A DNA stretch of 11,916 nt from Rhodospirillaceae bacterium (GTDB taxonomy: Bacteria; Pseudomonadota; Alphaproteobacteria; Rhodospirillales; Magnetospirillaceae), in the NCBI GenBank assembly GCA_030151865.1, contig JASLCK010000062.1:1-11916 (forward strand), given 5' to 3'. The position numbers and the translations under genes were made by a program. The notes beneath the pieces are model-generated. The model was not told the origin of the DNA and made no database searches. It saw only the letters and a list, made by a program, of their open reading frames with translations. Positions 1-6,908 of the stretch are shown piece by piece (the first letter of the stretch is position 1; each line of letters opens with the position of its first letter).

Positions 1-442
1 AGAGCAGTACCGTATGGGGCAAAAGCTCGGGGAAGGCGGACGTCACGGCGCGAATGCCCGCCGATACTGACACTGCCACGGTCAGTACATAATCAATCAG
101 CAGGGAGGCTGCGGCGATCAGCCCCCACCATTCCCCCATATTGTCGAGCGCCACCACGAAGGCCCCGCCACCACCCGGATAGGCATGGATGGTCTGGCGG
201 TAAGATGCGGTGACGATGGCCAATAGGGCGCAAATGCTGATGGAAATGGGGATCGACCAGCCAAAGGCGGCGGTGCCGATCAGCACCAGGACCAGCAGGA
301 TTTCTTCCGAAGCATAGGCCACCGACGACAATGCGTCCGATGAGAACACCGCCAGGGCGCGGACCTTGGTCAGCTTTTCATGGGCGGCAGCGGCGGTGGC
401 GATGGGGTTGCCGAAGAGAACCCGGCGCAGATTGACGCTCAC
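1..442 (-). CDS. APC-superfamily transporter, KimA/YdaO-like (N-terminal part, cut by window edge)
   Basis: The 147 visible residues are the start of a multi-pass inner-membrane transporter. After a short basic N-terminus comes SSDALSSVAYASEEILLVLV (residues 34-53), then a hydrophobic segment (about 62-80), the stretch SYRQTIHAYPGGGGAFVV (80-97), and another segment (about 106-128) with LLIDYVLTVAVSVSAG. From memory this closely matches the start of Bacillus KimA (YdaO), a potassium importer in the APC superfamily of about 600 residues, so potassium uptake is a reasonable inference. Related proteins are usually annotated only as amino acid permeases. The start is a GTG at 442 with GAGGA about 8 bases upstream, inside the end of the preceding gene. 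Only 4 bases separate it from that gene, so the two are probably co-transcribed. The C-terminal part, including any cytoplasmic regulatory domain, lies outside the window, and substrate cannot be settled here. Confidence 0.82.
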   Translation of the reverse strand, partial: MSVNLRRVLFGNPIATAAAAHEKLTKVRALAVFSSDALSSVAYASEEILLVLVLIGTAAFGWSIPISISICALLAIVTASYRQTIHAYPGGGGAFVVALDNMGEWWGLIAAASLLIDYVLTVAVSVSAGIRAVTSAFPELLPHTVLL

Positions 443-446
443 CGGC

Positions 447-866
447 TTAGTCCTCGGTCTTGGGTTGCAGTTCCGCCAGCTTGGCCAGGGCTTCGTCGCG
501 TTCGCGCAAGGCCTGGGTGCGGCGGTCCACTTCCTTGCCGTTGACTTCCAGCAATTGCTGGACACGTTGGCGCAGTTGCTTGATTTCGGCGGTCAGGCGC
601 GGAATGGCGTCCCGCGCCACGGCGGCGAAGTCGGCATTGGCCTGATTTTCTTCCTGGGTGCGGTAATCAAACAGGGCAATGGCGGCGTTGTCTTCGTCGG
701 TGGCGGCATTCAGCCAACTGCAGGCGACGGTGGAATCGGACAAAACTTGCCATGGACCGGGGGTGGCGGCTTGGCAACGGGCTTCGATTTCGGCCAAATC
801 GTCCGGAGACAATGGCGATTCGTCAGCGCTGGCGGTCACGGCGGATTCCCCTCGAAAAATGAACAT
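447..866 (-). CDS. Small ATPGPW-motif protein with C-terminal coiled coil, function unknown
   Basis: A 139-residue soluble protein with no signal peptide or membrane segment. Residues about 22-98 carry the pattern EIEARCQAATPGPWQV (27-41), an acidic middle, and NADFAAVARDAIPRLTAEI (77-95). This resembles a short family common in phages, plasmids and actinobacteria (Ead/Ea22-like and related hypothetical proteins); that link is from memory. Residues about 87-133 are rich in Leu, Gln, Arg and Glu in a heptad-like pattern and should form a coiled coil. The ATG at 866 has only a weak ribosome site. A GTG at 839 has GAGGGG 8 bases upstream and may be the true start, giving 130 residues. It lies between ccmI and the transporter, with the transporter only 4 bases downstream, so a role alongside the transporter is possible but unproven. 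No function is assigned. Confidence 0.7.
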   Translation of the reverse strand: MFIFRGESAVTASADESPLSPDDLAEIEARCQAATPGPWQVLSDSTVACSWLNAATDEDNAAIALFDYRTQEENQANADFAAVARDAIPRLTAEIKQLRQRVQQLLEVNGKEVDRRTQALRERDEALAKLAELQPKTED

Positions 867-961
867 GGTCCCGTCCGTCCCATCACGGCGGGATGTTGCA
901 ATGCGATCATGGCGCAAAGCGGAAGGGTGAACAAGGCCACCCTTCCAACGCGTTGGTTTTC
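867..961 (-). other. Intergenic spacer downstream of ccmI with a strong hairpin and an overlapping palindrome
   Basis: A perfect 9-bp inverted repeat, GGAAGGGTG (921-929) and CACCCTTCC (938-946), has an 8-base loop. It is followed directly by a 12-base perfect palindrome CCAACGCGTTGG (945-956) that shares two bases with it. In the ccm transcript (minus strand) the structure lies shortly after the ccmI stop codon. It lacks a T-tract on that strand, so it is not a standard intrinsic terminator. It may stabilise or process the 3' end of the ccm mRNA, partly separate expression of the two downstream genes, or bind a protein. No convincing promoter for the downstream pair was seen. Confidence 0.55.
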
Positions 962-2329
962 TTAATTTTTCGGCAAAGCGTCGATCTGTTTTTGCAGATC
1001 TGTTCGGTCTGGCGACGATGCGGGCAATTGCGCCAGCAGCTGACCCCACAATTCGCGGGCCTTGGCCGGATGTCCGTCACGGGCTTCGACCGCGCCGACA
1101 TAATAGAGCGCTTCACCGTTCTTGGCGTCCAAGGTCAGAAGCTTACGCATGGTCACGATAAAGTCATCGGGCAGATCGGTATCATTCTTGGCGCCCGCCA
1201 ATTGGGCATTGCCCAAAGCTTCCAGGGCATCGACCGACTTGGCATCCAGGGCAACGGCGCGCTTGGCGGCGTCGGTGGCTTTGTCCAGTTGCCCCAGCAC
1301 ACGATATGCTTGGGACAGACGCAGCCATCCGGCCATGTCGCCGGGGTTCTTTTCCATCTTGGCGGCCAGGCCAGCCACCATGGACAGAATCATCGCTTGC
1401 TGATCCTGAGGCGTAGATTGGGCCGCAGGCAAATCGGGCACCCCTTCGGTCGAGGGTGCTTGCGGGGCAATGGTGGCCGGGTCGAGCTTGGCTTCCTTGG
1501 CAGCGGCTTCGATCCGGCCCTTAACCATGGGCAGCCAGGGAGCATCGGCGGGGCTGTTCTGTTCCAAGGCGCGCCAGACGGCGATAGCTTCGGCGGGTTT
1601 GCCGATTTGCAGCTTGGCCAGCCCCAGATAGAAGCTGGCGCGCGGATCCCTGGGGTCGGCCTTCAGGGCTTGCAGGAAAGCCTGACGGGCTTCTGGCATC
1701 ACACCGCCGCCATTGGCCAGGACGATGGTTTCGCCCATGGTGGACAACAATTCGGAATCGCCGCCGCCCAACTGGATCGCCTGGCGATAGGATTCCACGG
1801 CATCGTCATAGCGGCGCATCGTCTTTTGGGCATTACCCAGCAGAACGTAACCGTGGGCGTCTGGGTTCCTTTTCAGATTATCGGCCAGTTTCTCAACCAT
1901 GGCCGCCATCTTGAATTCGGGGCTGTTGGCCCGTTCGGCAAAGGGCTGGGCGGGCAGTTCCGGCGCACCCAGGCGGCCATAGACCAAAAGCGTGCCGATG
2001 GGGACCCCCGCCAGGATCACCATGGCGGCAATCAGGCGCAGCCAGCGGCCGGTTTGTAGGGCGCGGGCGTCGGTGGATGGAGTGTCAGCTTCGTCGGCAG
2101 CCTGGGCGGCCAGCAGACGGCGCTGAATTTCCAGACGGGCAGGGGCAGCCTGCTCGGCATTGACCAGACCACGTTCCATGTCGCGATCCAACTCGGCCAA
2201 CTGGTCGCGGTAAACCGCCACGTCATAGCCGATGCGGTTGGGCGCGGCGGTCTGACGGCGCAGCAGGGGGGCCAGCAACAGCAGCAGAACCGCCAGGGTC
2301 AGGGCGGCGATGGCGTACCACAAGATCAT
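962..2329 (-). CDS. ccmI: Cytochrome c maturation protein CcmI (CycH), apocytochrome chaperone
   Basis: A 455-residue membrane-anchored TPR protein that holds apocytochrome c and presents it to the CcmF/CcmH heme ligation complex. Residues 3-22 form the first membrane segment. The cytoplasmic loop that follows has the family-typical GYDVAVYRDQLAELDRDMERG (34-54), then LEIQRRLL (66-73). A second membrane segment spans about 97-118. The remaining periplasmic part has TPR-like units, for example around 159-190, 215-255 and 333-365, a Pro/Ala/Gln-rich linker near 285-310, and a final repeat pair at about 403-435. Length and two-segment topology match the alphaproteobacterial CcmI type, which is separate from CcmH rather than fused to it as in E. 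coli. The ATG start overlaps the ccmH stop by 4 bases (ATGA). It is the last gene of the ccm series. A 95-base gap follows. Confidence 0.93.
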   Translation of the reverse strand: MILWYAIAALTLAVLLLLLAPLLRRQTAAPNRIGYDVAVYRDQLAELDRDMERGLVNAEQAAPARLEIQRRLLAAQAADEADTPSTDARALQTGRWLRLIAAMVILAGVPIGTLLVYGRLGAPELPAQPFAERANSPEFKMAAMVEKLADNLKRNPDAHGYVLLGNAQKTMRRYDDAVESYRQAIQLGGGDSELLSTMGETIVLANGGGVMPEARQAFLQALKADPRDPRASFYLGLAKLQIGKPAEAIAVWRALEQNSPADAPWLPMVKGRIEAAAKEAKLDPATIAPQAPSTEGVPDLPAAQSTPQDQQAMILSMVAGLAAKMEKNPGDMAGWLRLSQAYRVLGQLDKATDAAKRAVALDAKSVDALEALGNAQLAGAKNDTDLPDDFIVTMRKLLTLDAKNGEALYYVGAVEARDGHPAKARELWGQLLAQLPASSPDRTDLQKQIDALPKN

Positions 2330-2832
2330 TGCTTGCTATCCTCGGCTCCGCTGCCCAGCAGGGCGGTCAGGCGGCGCTTTTCCTCGTCGCTTAAGGGCTG
2401 GCCGGTGGTGGCGGTGGGTTGGGCGGTGTCACGGTTGCGATAGAACCGCACGGCGGCGACAACTGCCGCCAGGAACAGGACCAGCGGCCCCAGCCACAAA
2501 ACCAGGGTGGTGGCCTTGAAGGGTGGGTTCAGCAGCACGTAATCGCCATAGCGATCCACCAGGAACTGTTTGACCTGAGAGTCGCTGTCGCCTGCGGTCA
2601 GGCGTTGGCGCACCAGCAGACGCAGATCGCGGGCCAGATCGGCATCGGAATCGTCGATCGACTGGTTTTGACAGACCAGGCAGCGCAGATCATGACTGAT
2701 CTCGCGGGCGCGATGTTCCATCTGCGGGTCTTTCAGCATTTCGTCGGGCTGAACTGCCCAGGCGCTGCCATAAAGACCGCCCGCCGCCAGCAAACCGCCG
2801 ATCAGCAGACCGCTTATCAGCCCCTTTCTCAT
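2326..2832 (-). CDS. ccmH: Cytochrome c maturation protein CcmH (CcmL/Ccl2 type), thiol oxidoreductase
   Basis: A 168-residue periplasmic, membrane-anchored thiol-redox protein of the heme ligation step. Residues 1-26 are a signal sequence ending near YGSAWA. The signature DLRCLVCQNQSI (48-59) supplies the redox pair C51 and C54, thought to reduce or form mixed disulfides with the CXXCH motif of apocytochrome c. The family fold continues through DLRLLVRQRLTAGDSDSQVK and FLVDRYGDYVLLNPPF (about 68-104). One membrane segment covers about 108-128 and is followed by a short charged cytoplasmic tail. This is the short CcmH without a TPR domain, since ccmI follows as its own gene. The ATG overlaps the ccmG stop by 4 bases, and its own stop overlaps the ccmI start by 4 bases, indicating translational coupling. 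Confidence 0.95.
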   Translation of the reverse strand: MRKGLISGLLIGGLLAAGGLYGSAWAVQPDEMLKDPQMEHRAREISHDLRCLVCQNQSIDDSDADLARDLRLLVRQRLTAGDSDSQVKQFLVDRYGDYVLLNPPFKATTLVLWLGPLVLFLAAVVAAVRFYRNRDTAQPTATTGQPLSDEEKRRLTALLGSGAEDSKQ

Positions 2833-3383
2833 TTTTCCACCTCGGCCACCAGGGGCAGCAGCTTCTTTTCAATGTCTTCGGGGGTAAAGGGCCCAACTTG
2901 CTTGTAGCGGATGCGGCCCTGGCGATCGATCAGATAGGATTCAGGCACGCCATAGACGCCGAAATCAATGCCGACCCGGCCATTGCGGTCAGCCCCGATG
3001 GCGGCATAGGGATTGCCCAGACGGGCCAGCCAGGCGGTGGCATCCTCGGGTTTGTCCTTGTAATTGACGCCGACCAGATTGACCCGATGCTTGGATGCCA
3101 GCTCCAGCAGGTAGGGATGTTCGGCCCGGCAGGGAATGCACCAGGACGAGAAAAAGTTGACCAACGTCACCTTGCCTTGCAGATCGGCATTCTTCAGGCC
3201 AGGCAGGTCGGCCAGCAAGGGCGGCAGGTCAAAGGTCGGGGCCGGTTTGTCGATCATCACCGACGGGATCATGTTGGGGGCATCGCCCTTTTGGATCAGC
3301 ACCAGCCGATAAGCGAAGAATCCGGCCAGCACCAGGAAAACCAGAACCGGCAAAAAGGCGGACAGACGAAATTTCGACATCAT
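2829..3383 (-). CDS. ccmG: Thiol:disulfide interchange protein CcmG (DsbE), periplasmic thioredoxin
   Basis: A 184-residue membrane-tethered thioredoxin that keeps the cysteines of apocytochrome c or CcmH reduced. Residues about 7-27 are the membrane anchor. The thioredoxin domain starts near 45 (DKPAPTFDLP), with active site SSWCIPCRAEHP (79-90; C82 and C85) and a GVPESYLID segment containing the cis-proline. The motif GVNYKDKPEDA (105-115) is typical of DsbE/CcmG. Two ATGs in a row (3383 and 3380) follow the ccmF stop as TGATGATG. A GGAG lies 4 bases before the first and 7 before the second, so the second may be the main start, making the protein one residue shorter. The open frame continues upstream into ccmF, but that extension is out of frame with CcmF and unlike the family. 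The stop overlaps the ccmH start by 4 bases. Confidence 0.95.
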   Translation of the reverse strand: MMSKFRLSAFLPVLVFLVLAGFFAYRLVLIQKGDAPNMIPSVMIDKPAPTFDLPPLLADLPGLKNADLQGKVTLVNFFSSWCIPCRAEHPYLLELASKHRVNLVGVNYKDKPEDATAWLARLGNPYAAIGADRNGRVGIDFGVYGVPESYLIDRQGRIRYKQVGPFTPEDIEKKLLPLVAEVEK

Positions 3384-5383
3384 CAGGCTCCGGCCTTGGC
3401 GGTGCTGGCGGTCTGGGGCTGAGTCTTCTTGATCGGCGCGCCGATGCGGTGACGGCGGTCGGTCAGCGATACCATGCCGCCCGCGACCATGATCACCGAG
3501 CCAATGAAGATCCACGGAACCAGAGGATTGTAATAAAGGCGCGTCACCCAACCGCCCTTGCCATCGGATTCGCCGACGACCGCGTAAAGGTCGCCCAGGA
3601 AGTTGGTATGAATGGCGGCGTCGGTGGTCGGACGCGGCGGCATGATGAACAGCCGCTTTTCCGGCTTCAGATCGGCCACGAAATCACCGCCCTTGGTGGC
3701 GACAAAGGTGGCACGGGTGGCGGTGTAATTGGGGCCGGGGATATTGTCTTCGACCGACTTCAAGGTCAGTTCATAGGCAGCGACCTTGACGGTCTCGCCC
3801 AGATGCATGACCTGGATTTTCTCAGTCTGCCAAGCGGAAGACCCGGTGATGCCCATAATGGTGACGGCCAGACCGGCATGGGTGATGGTCATGCCATAGG
3901 CGGCGCGGGGCAGATGAATGGCGCGGCGCAAGGTTTCAGACCAGGGCGCACGCAGGAACTTCACCCGTTCGGCCCATTCCACCAGGGTGCCGACGATCAG
4001 CCACGCCGCCAGGGCGATGCCGCCCGCCGCCCACAAAGGACCGGACGAGCCACCGGCAACCAGCCAGGTGATGGCGGCGGCCAGCACGACGGCAGCAAAA
4101 GCCACCTTAAGGCGCGACAGAGCCCCGGCCAAGTCGCCGCGCTTCCACGACAGCAGCGGGCCGATAGCCATGGTCACCACCATGGGGACCATCAGCGGAA
4201 TGAAGACGGCATTGAAGAAGGGCGGACCCACCGACACCTTGCCCAAATCCAGGGCGTCGGCGAACAGAGGGTAAAGGGTGCCCAGCAGCACGGTTCCTGC
4301 GGCAGTGCTCATCAACACGTTGTTGAGCAGCAGGCTGCCTTCGCGCGAAATCGGGTTGAACAGCCCGCCGCCCTTCAGCGACGGGGCGCGCAGCCCGAAC
4401 AGGATCAGCGAACCGCCGACCACCAGCACCAGCAGACCCAGGATGAAGACGCCGCGCGTCGGATCAGAGGCAAAGCTGTGCACCGACGTCACAACGCCCG
4501 AGCGCACCAGGAAGGTGCCCAGGATCGACAGTGAAAAGGCGATGATCGCCAGAAGAATGGTCCAAGCCTTCAAGGTGTCACGTTTTTCGACGACGATGGC
4601 CGAGTGCAACAGCGCGGTGCCAGCCAGCCAGGGCATGAACGAAGCGTTTTCCGTCGGGTCCCAATACCACCAGCCGCCCCAGCCCAGGGTGTAATAGGCC
4701 CACCACGACCCCATGCCGATGCCCAGGGTCAGGAAACACCACGCAGCAAGGGTCCAGGGACGCACCCAGCGGGCCCAGGCGGCATCGACGCGGCCTTCGA
4801 TCAGGGCAGCGATGGCAAACGAAAAGGCGATGGAGAAGCCAACATAGCCCAGATAAAGAAACGGCGGATGGAAGGCCAGACCAGGGTCTTGCAGCAGCGG
4901 GTTCAAGCCGTTGCCGTTCATCGGGGCCGGATCAAGGCGGGCAAACGGGTTCGAGGTCAAAAGGATGAACAGCAGGAAGCCGATGGCGATCATCGCCTGG
5001 ATCGACAGGGTGCGGGCCCGCAAGGCAGGCGGCAGATTGCCGCCAAACAGCGACACCGCCACCCCATAAAGGGCCAGGATGAAGGCCCACAGCAGCATCG
5101 AGCCTTCGTGGTTGCCCCAGACGCCGGTGATCTTATAGAGCATCGGCTTGTCGGTATGACTGTTCTGGGCAACGTTCATCACCGAAAAATCGCTGGTGAC
5201 GTAAGACCAGGTCAGGGCGCCAAAGGCGATGGCCAGCAGCAGAAACTGCGCCAGGGCGGCGGGGCGCGCCACATCCATCCAGGGTCGGTCACCGCGCTGC
5301 GCCCCCACCAGGGGGATAATAGCCTGCACGATGGCAACGAACAGCGCCAGGATCAGCGCGTAATGTCCAAGTTCGGGGATCAT
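3383..5383 (-). CDS. ccmF: Cytochrome c heme lyase CcmF
   Basis: A 666-residue multi-pass membrane protein, the core of the holocytochrome c synthetase, which moves heme from CcmE to apocytochrome c. WGNHEGSMLLW (89-99) and the tryptophan-rich WWD domain GWGGWWYWDPTENASFMPWL (234-253) are unmistakable. All four expected heme-binding histidines are visible by position: H172 (AFHPPFLYLGY) and H302 (VVTSVHSFASDPTRG) as the periplasmic pair, and H260 (LLHSAIVVEKR) and H502 (GMTITHAGLAV) as the membrane pair. A large periplasmic domain (about 515-620) precedes the last membrane segment (about 622-640) and a short basic tail. Full length for the family, with no sign of damage. ATG start overlaps the ccmE stop by 4 bases, and its TGA shares one base with the ccmG ATG. 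Confidence 0.97.
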   Translation of the reverse strand: MIPELGHYALILALFVAIVQAIIPLVGAQRGDRPWMDVARPAALAQFLLLAIAFGALTWSYVTSDFSVMNVAQNSHTDKPMLYKITGVWGNHEGSMLLWAFILALYGVAVSLFGGNLPPALRARTLSIQAMIAIGFLLFILLTSNPFARLDPAPMNGNGLNPLLQDPGLAFHPPFLYLGYVGFSIAFSFAIAALIEGRVDAAWARWVRPWTLAAWCFLTLGIGMGSWWAYYTLGWGGWWYWDPTENASFMPWLAGTALLHSAIVVEKRDTLKAWTILLAIIAFSLSILGTFLVRSGVVTSVHSFASDPTRGVFILGLLVLVVGGSLILFGLRAPSLKGGGLFNPISREGSLLLNNVLMSTAAGTVLLGTLYPLFADALDLGKVSVGPPFFNAVFIPLMVPMVVTMAIGPLLSWKRGDLAGALSRLKVAFAAVVLAAAITWLVAGGSSGPLWAAGGIALAAWLIVGTLVEWAERVKFLRAPWSETLRRAIHLPRAAYGMTITHAGLAVTIMGITGSSAWQTEKIQVMHLGETVKVAAYELTLKSVEDNIPGPNYTATRATFVATKGGDFVADLKPEKRLFIMPPRPTTDAAIHTNFLGDLYAVVGESDGKGGWVTRLYYNPLVPWIFIGSVIMVAGGMVSLTDRRHRIGAPIKKTQPQTASTAKAGA

Positions 5384-5823
5384 TTGTGCTGATACTCTTC
5401 CTGCCAGTGACCCGACTTCTTCAAGGCGTCGGCAACTTCCTTGGGCATATAATTCTCGTCGTGCTTGGCCAGCACTTCCTGGGCGTGGAAAACGCCCTGG
5501 GGGTCCAGCCTGCCTTCTGCAACCACGCCTTGACCTTCGCGGAACAGATCGGGCAGCACGCCGGTGTAGGTGACATTGAGCGAGGCGCTCATATCGGTGA
5601 CCTTAAAGGTGACCGTGCTGCCATCCTTGGCGACCGAGCCCTTTTCCACCAGACCGCCGATGCGGACCCGGCGGTCCGGGCCGACATGCTTGGTCTGCAA
5701 ATCGCTGGGGCTATAGAAATAAACCAAGGTGTCGTTAAAGGCGGTCAACACCAGGGCCGTCGCCGCGCCCAGGGCCAACAGGCCCAGCAGCACGAAATAA
5801 AGGCGCCGTTGCTTGCGGGTCAC
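5380..5823 (-). CDS. ccmE: Cytochrome c maturation heme chaperone CcmE
   Basis: A 147-residue periplasmic heme chaperone, which receives heme from CcmC and the CcmAB complex as a covalent adduct and hands it to CcmF. Residues 8-28 form the N-terminal membrane anchor. The rest is the OB-fold domain, including YYS-like YFYSPSDL (35-42), RVRIGGLVEKGS (52-63) and VTYTGVLPDLFREGQGVVAEG (84-104). The heme-attaching motif LAKHDENYMP (118-127) gives H121 as the covalent ligand and Y125 as the axial ligand, matching the HXXXY form. The start is a GTG at 5823, with GAGGGG about 8 bases upstream. Four bases separate it from the ccmD stop. The stop overlaps the ccmF start by 4 bases. Confidence 0.95.
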   Translation of the reverse strand: MTRKQRRLYFVLLGLLALGAATALVLTAFNDTLVYFYSPSDLQTKHVGPDRRVRIGGLVEKGSVAKDGSTVTFKVTDMSASLNVTYTGVLPDLFREGQGVVAEGRLDPQGVFHAQEVLAKHDENYMPKEVADALKKSGHWQEEYQHK

Positions 5824-5827
5824 GGGA

Positions 5828-6034
5828 TTACCCCTCGGTCTTGTTGGGTTGGGCGGTGGCGCCGGGGCGGCCGCGCCGTCCGGGAGCCAATTCCTGCAAC
5901 GTCTTCAATTCGGCTTCGCGCGCTCGCAGGTTGCCCAGTGTGACGGCGATCAGGCCGATCATGATGATCAGGGCCAGCCCGTAAGCGGGCCAGACGTAAA
6001 GGGCATAACCGCCCATGTCGAAGAAAGCGTTCAT
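5828..6034 (-). CDS. ccmD: Heme exporter protein CcmD
   Basis: A 68-residue single-pass membrane protein needed to release holo-CcmE from the CcmABC complex. The N-terminus MNAFFDMGGYALYVWPAYGL is typical, with the conserved MGGYA-YVWPAY pattern. One membrane segment covers about 12-33, followed by a charged cytoplasmic tail (LRAREAELKTLQEL). The C-terminal 20 residues are Gly/Arg/Pro-rich and probably disordered, making the protein slightly longer than many CcmD. The ATG overlaps the ccmC stop by 4 bases. The end lies 4 bases before the GTG of ccmE. Its identity rests on the N-terminal pattern and on its position between ccmC and ccmE. Confidence 0.92.
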   Translation of the reverse strand: MNAFFDMGGYALYVWPAYGLALIIMIGLIAVTLGNLRAREAELKTLQELAPGRRGRPGATAQPNKTEG

Positions 6035-6792
6035 GACTGGCTGCTCTCCAACACCGTCGCGCTGGGCGAGCCGACGGCATGAATCTGGGTCATGCGAATG
6101 GCACGGATCTTGGCGGCGATGATTTCACTGCGGATGCGGATCAAAAGGATCGTCACAAAGAAGGTGGTGAAGCCAAGGGCCATCAACAACAGCGGGATCA
6201 ACATCGCCGGATCAATGGACGGCATGCCTGCGCGGATAACGCTGGCCGGTTGATGCAGGGTGTTCCACCAATTCACCGAAAATTTGATGACCGGCAGATT
6301 AGCCACCCCGGCCAGCGCCAGAATGGCCGAAGCCCGCGCCCCGCGATTGGGATCGTCAAAGGCGTTGTTGAGCGCCATATAGCCCAGATACAGGAACAGC
6401 AGGATCAGCATGCTGGTCAATCGCGCATCCCAGGCCCACCAGGTGCCCCACATCGGGCGGCCCCACAAGGATCCGGTCACCAGACAGAGAAAGGTGAAAG
6501 CCGCGCCCACGGGGGCGGCGGCTTTGGCGGTCAGGTCGGCCAGCGGGTGCTTCCAGATCAGGCCGACGGCCGAGGCCAGGGCGATGGTGGCATAGCAGGC
6601 CATGCCCAGCCAGGCCGACGGCACATGGATGTACATGATGCGCACCGTCTCGCCCTGCTGATAATCGGCGGGCGAGGCCAGCAGGCCCAGATACAGCCCA
6701 GCGGCCAGGAACAGGACGGTTGCCAACGCGGTCCAAGGCTGGATCACGGCGGCCAGGCGCAAAAACTGCGCGGGATTGGCAAAGCGATGCAT
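6031..6792 (-). CDS. ccmC: Heme exporter / CcmE heme-loading protein CcmC
   Basis: A 253-residue, six-segment membrane protein of the heme handling family that attaches heme to CcmE. The WWD domain is GRPMWGTWWAWDARLTS (111-127). The two conserved periplasmic histidines are H56 (MYIHVPSAWLGM) and H180 (NWWNTLHQPASV). Length and motif order are normal for CcmC. The ATG at 6792 has no clear ribosome binding site. The gene follows an AT-rich spacer of 116 bases after ccmB, unlike the overlapping junctions elsewhere in the cluster, so it may have its own promoter. Its last codons overlap the ccmD start (ATGA). Confidence 0.96.
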   Translation of the reverse strand: MHRFANPAQFLRLAAVIQPWTALATVLFLAAGLYLGLLASPADYQQGETVRIMYIHVPSAWLGMACYATIALASAVGLIWKHPLADLTAKAAAPVGAAFTFLCLVTGSLWGRPMWGTWWAWDARLTSMLILLFLYLGYMALNNAFDDPNRGARASAILALAGVANLPVIKFSVNWWNTLHQPASVIRAGMPSIDPAMLIPLLLMALGFTTFFVTILLIRIRSEIIAAKIRAIRMTQIHAVGSPSATVLESSQS

Positions 6793-6908
6793 GGCGTGGT
6801 TCTACAGCTTGTCGGTTAGCGGTTCCAAGAAGGCGGTAAGCTACTTTTGACCAATTCTAAACTATCTCGTTCCACATTCCAAATCCCATTGCAAATATAG
6901 GGATATGG
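6793..6908 (-). other. AT-rich spacer between ccmB and ccmC
   Basis: The only sizeable gap in the ccmA-ccmI series. About 70 bases of it (roughly 6838-6908) are much richer in A/T than the coding DNA on both sides. It contains the candidate promoter listed separately and an 8-base direct repeat, ATTCCAAA, at 6876-6883 and 6911-6918, the second copy lying in the end of ccmB. No hairpin terminator was found, so read-through from ccmAB into ccmC is likely. Confidence 0.5.
6854..6882 (-). promoter_or_regulatory. Candidate sigma-70-type promoter for ccmC onward
   Basis: On the minus strand, TTGGAA (6882-6877) lies 17 bases before TAGAAT (6859-6854). They match the -35 and -10 consensus at 4 of 6 and 5 of 6 positions. 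Transcription would start near 6847, about 55 bases before the ccmC ATG. The call rests on sequence match and AT-rich context only. Confidence 0.35.

Noticed and set aside
945..956. CCAACGCGTTGG followed by TTTT on the plus strand as an intrinsic terminator
   Set aside because: A perfect palindrome with no loop cannot fold into a stable hairpin longer than about 4 bp, and no plus-strand gene ends upstream of it.
366..965. Open frame of 199 codons on the plus strand
   Set aside because: Runs antisense through the ATPGPW gene and into the transporter. The minus-strand protein has a recognisable motif and a coiled coil, and this one has neither.
893..2059. Open frame of 388 codons on the plus strand
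   Set aside because: Antisense shadow of ccmI. Composition is dominated by Gly, Gln and His, with no domain or ribosome site.
2829..3551. Longer ccmG start upstream of 3383
   Set aside because: The extra 56 residues lie inside ccmF in another frame, are basic and low in hydrophobic residues, and would bury the membrane anchor that normally begins the protein.
3449..4534. Open frame of 361 codons on the plus strand
   Set aside because: Antisense shadow of ccmF. Highly skewed toward Gln, Gly, His and Arg, with no recognisable family.
4604..5392. Open frame of 262 codons on the plus strand, plus the similar one at 6079-6819
   Set aside because: Both lie opposite well-supported ccmF and ccmC and have shadow-type composition.
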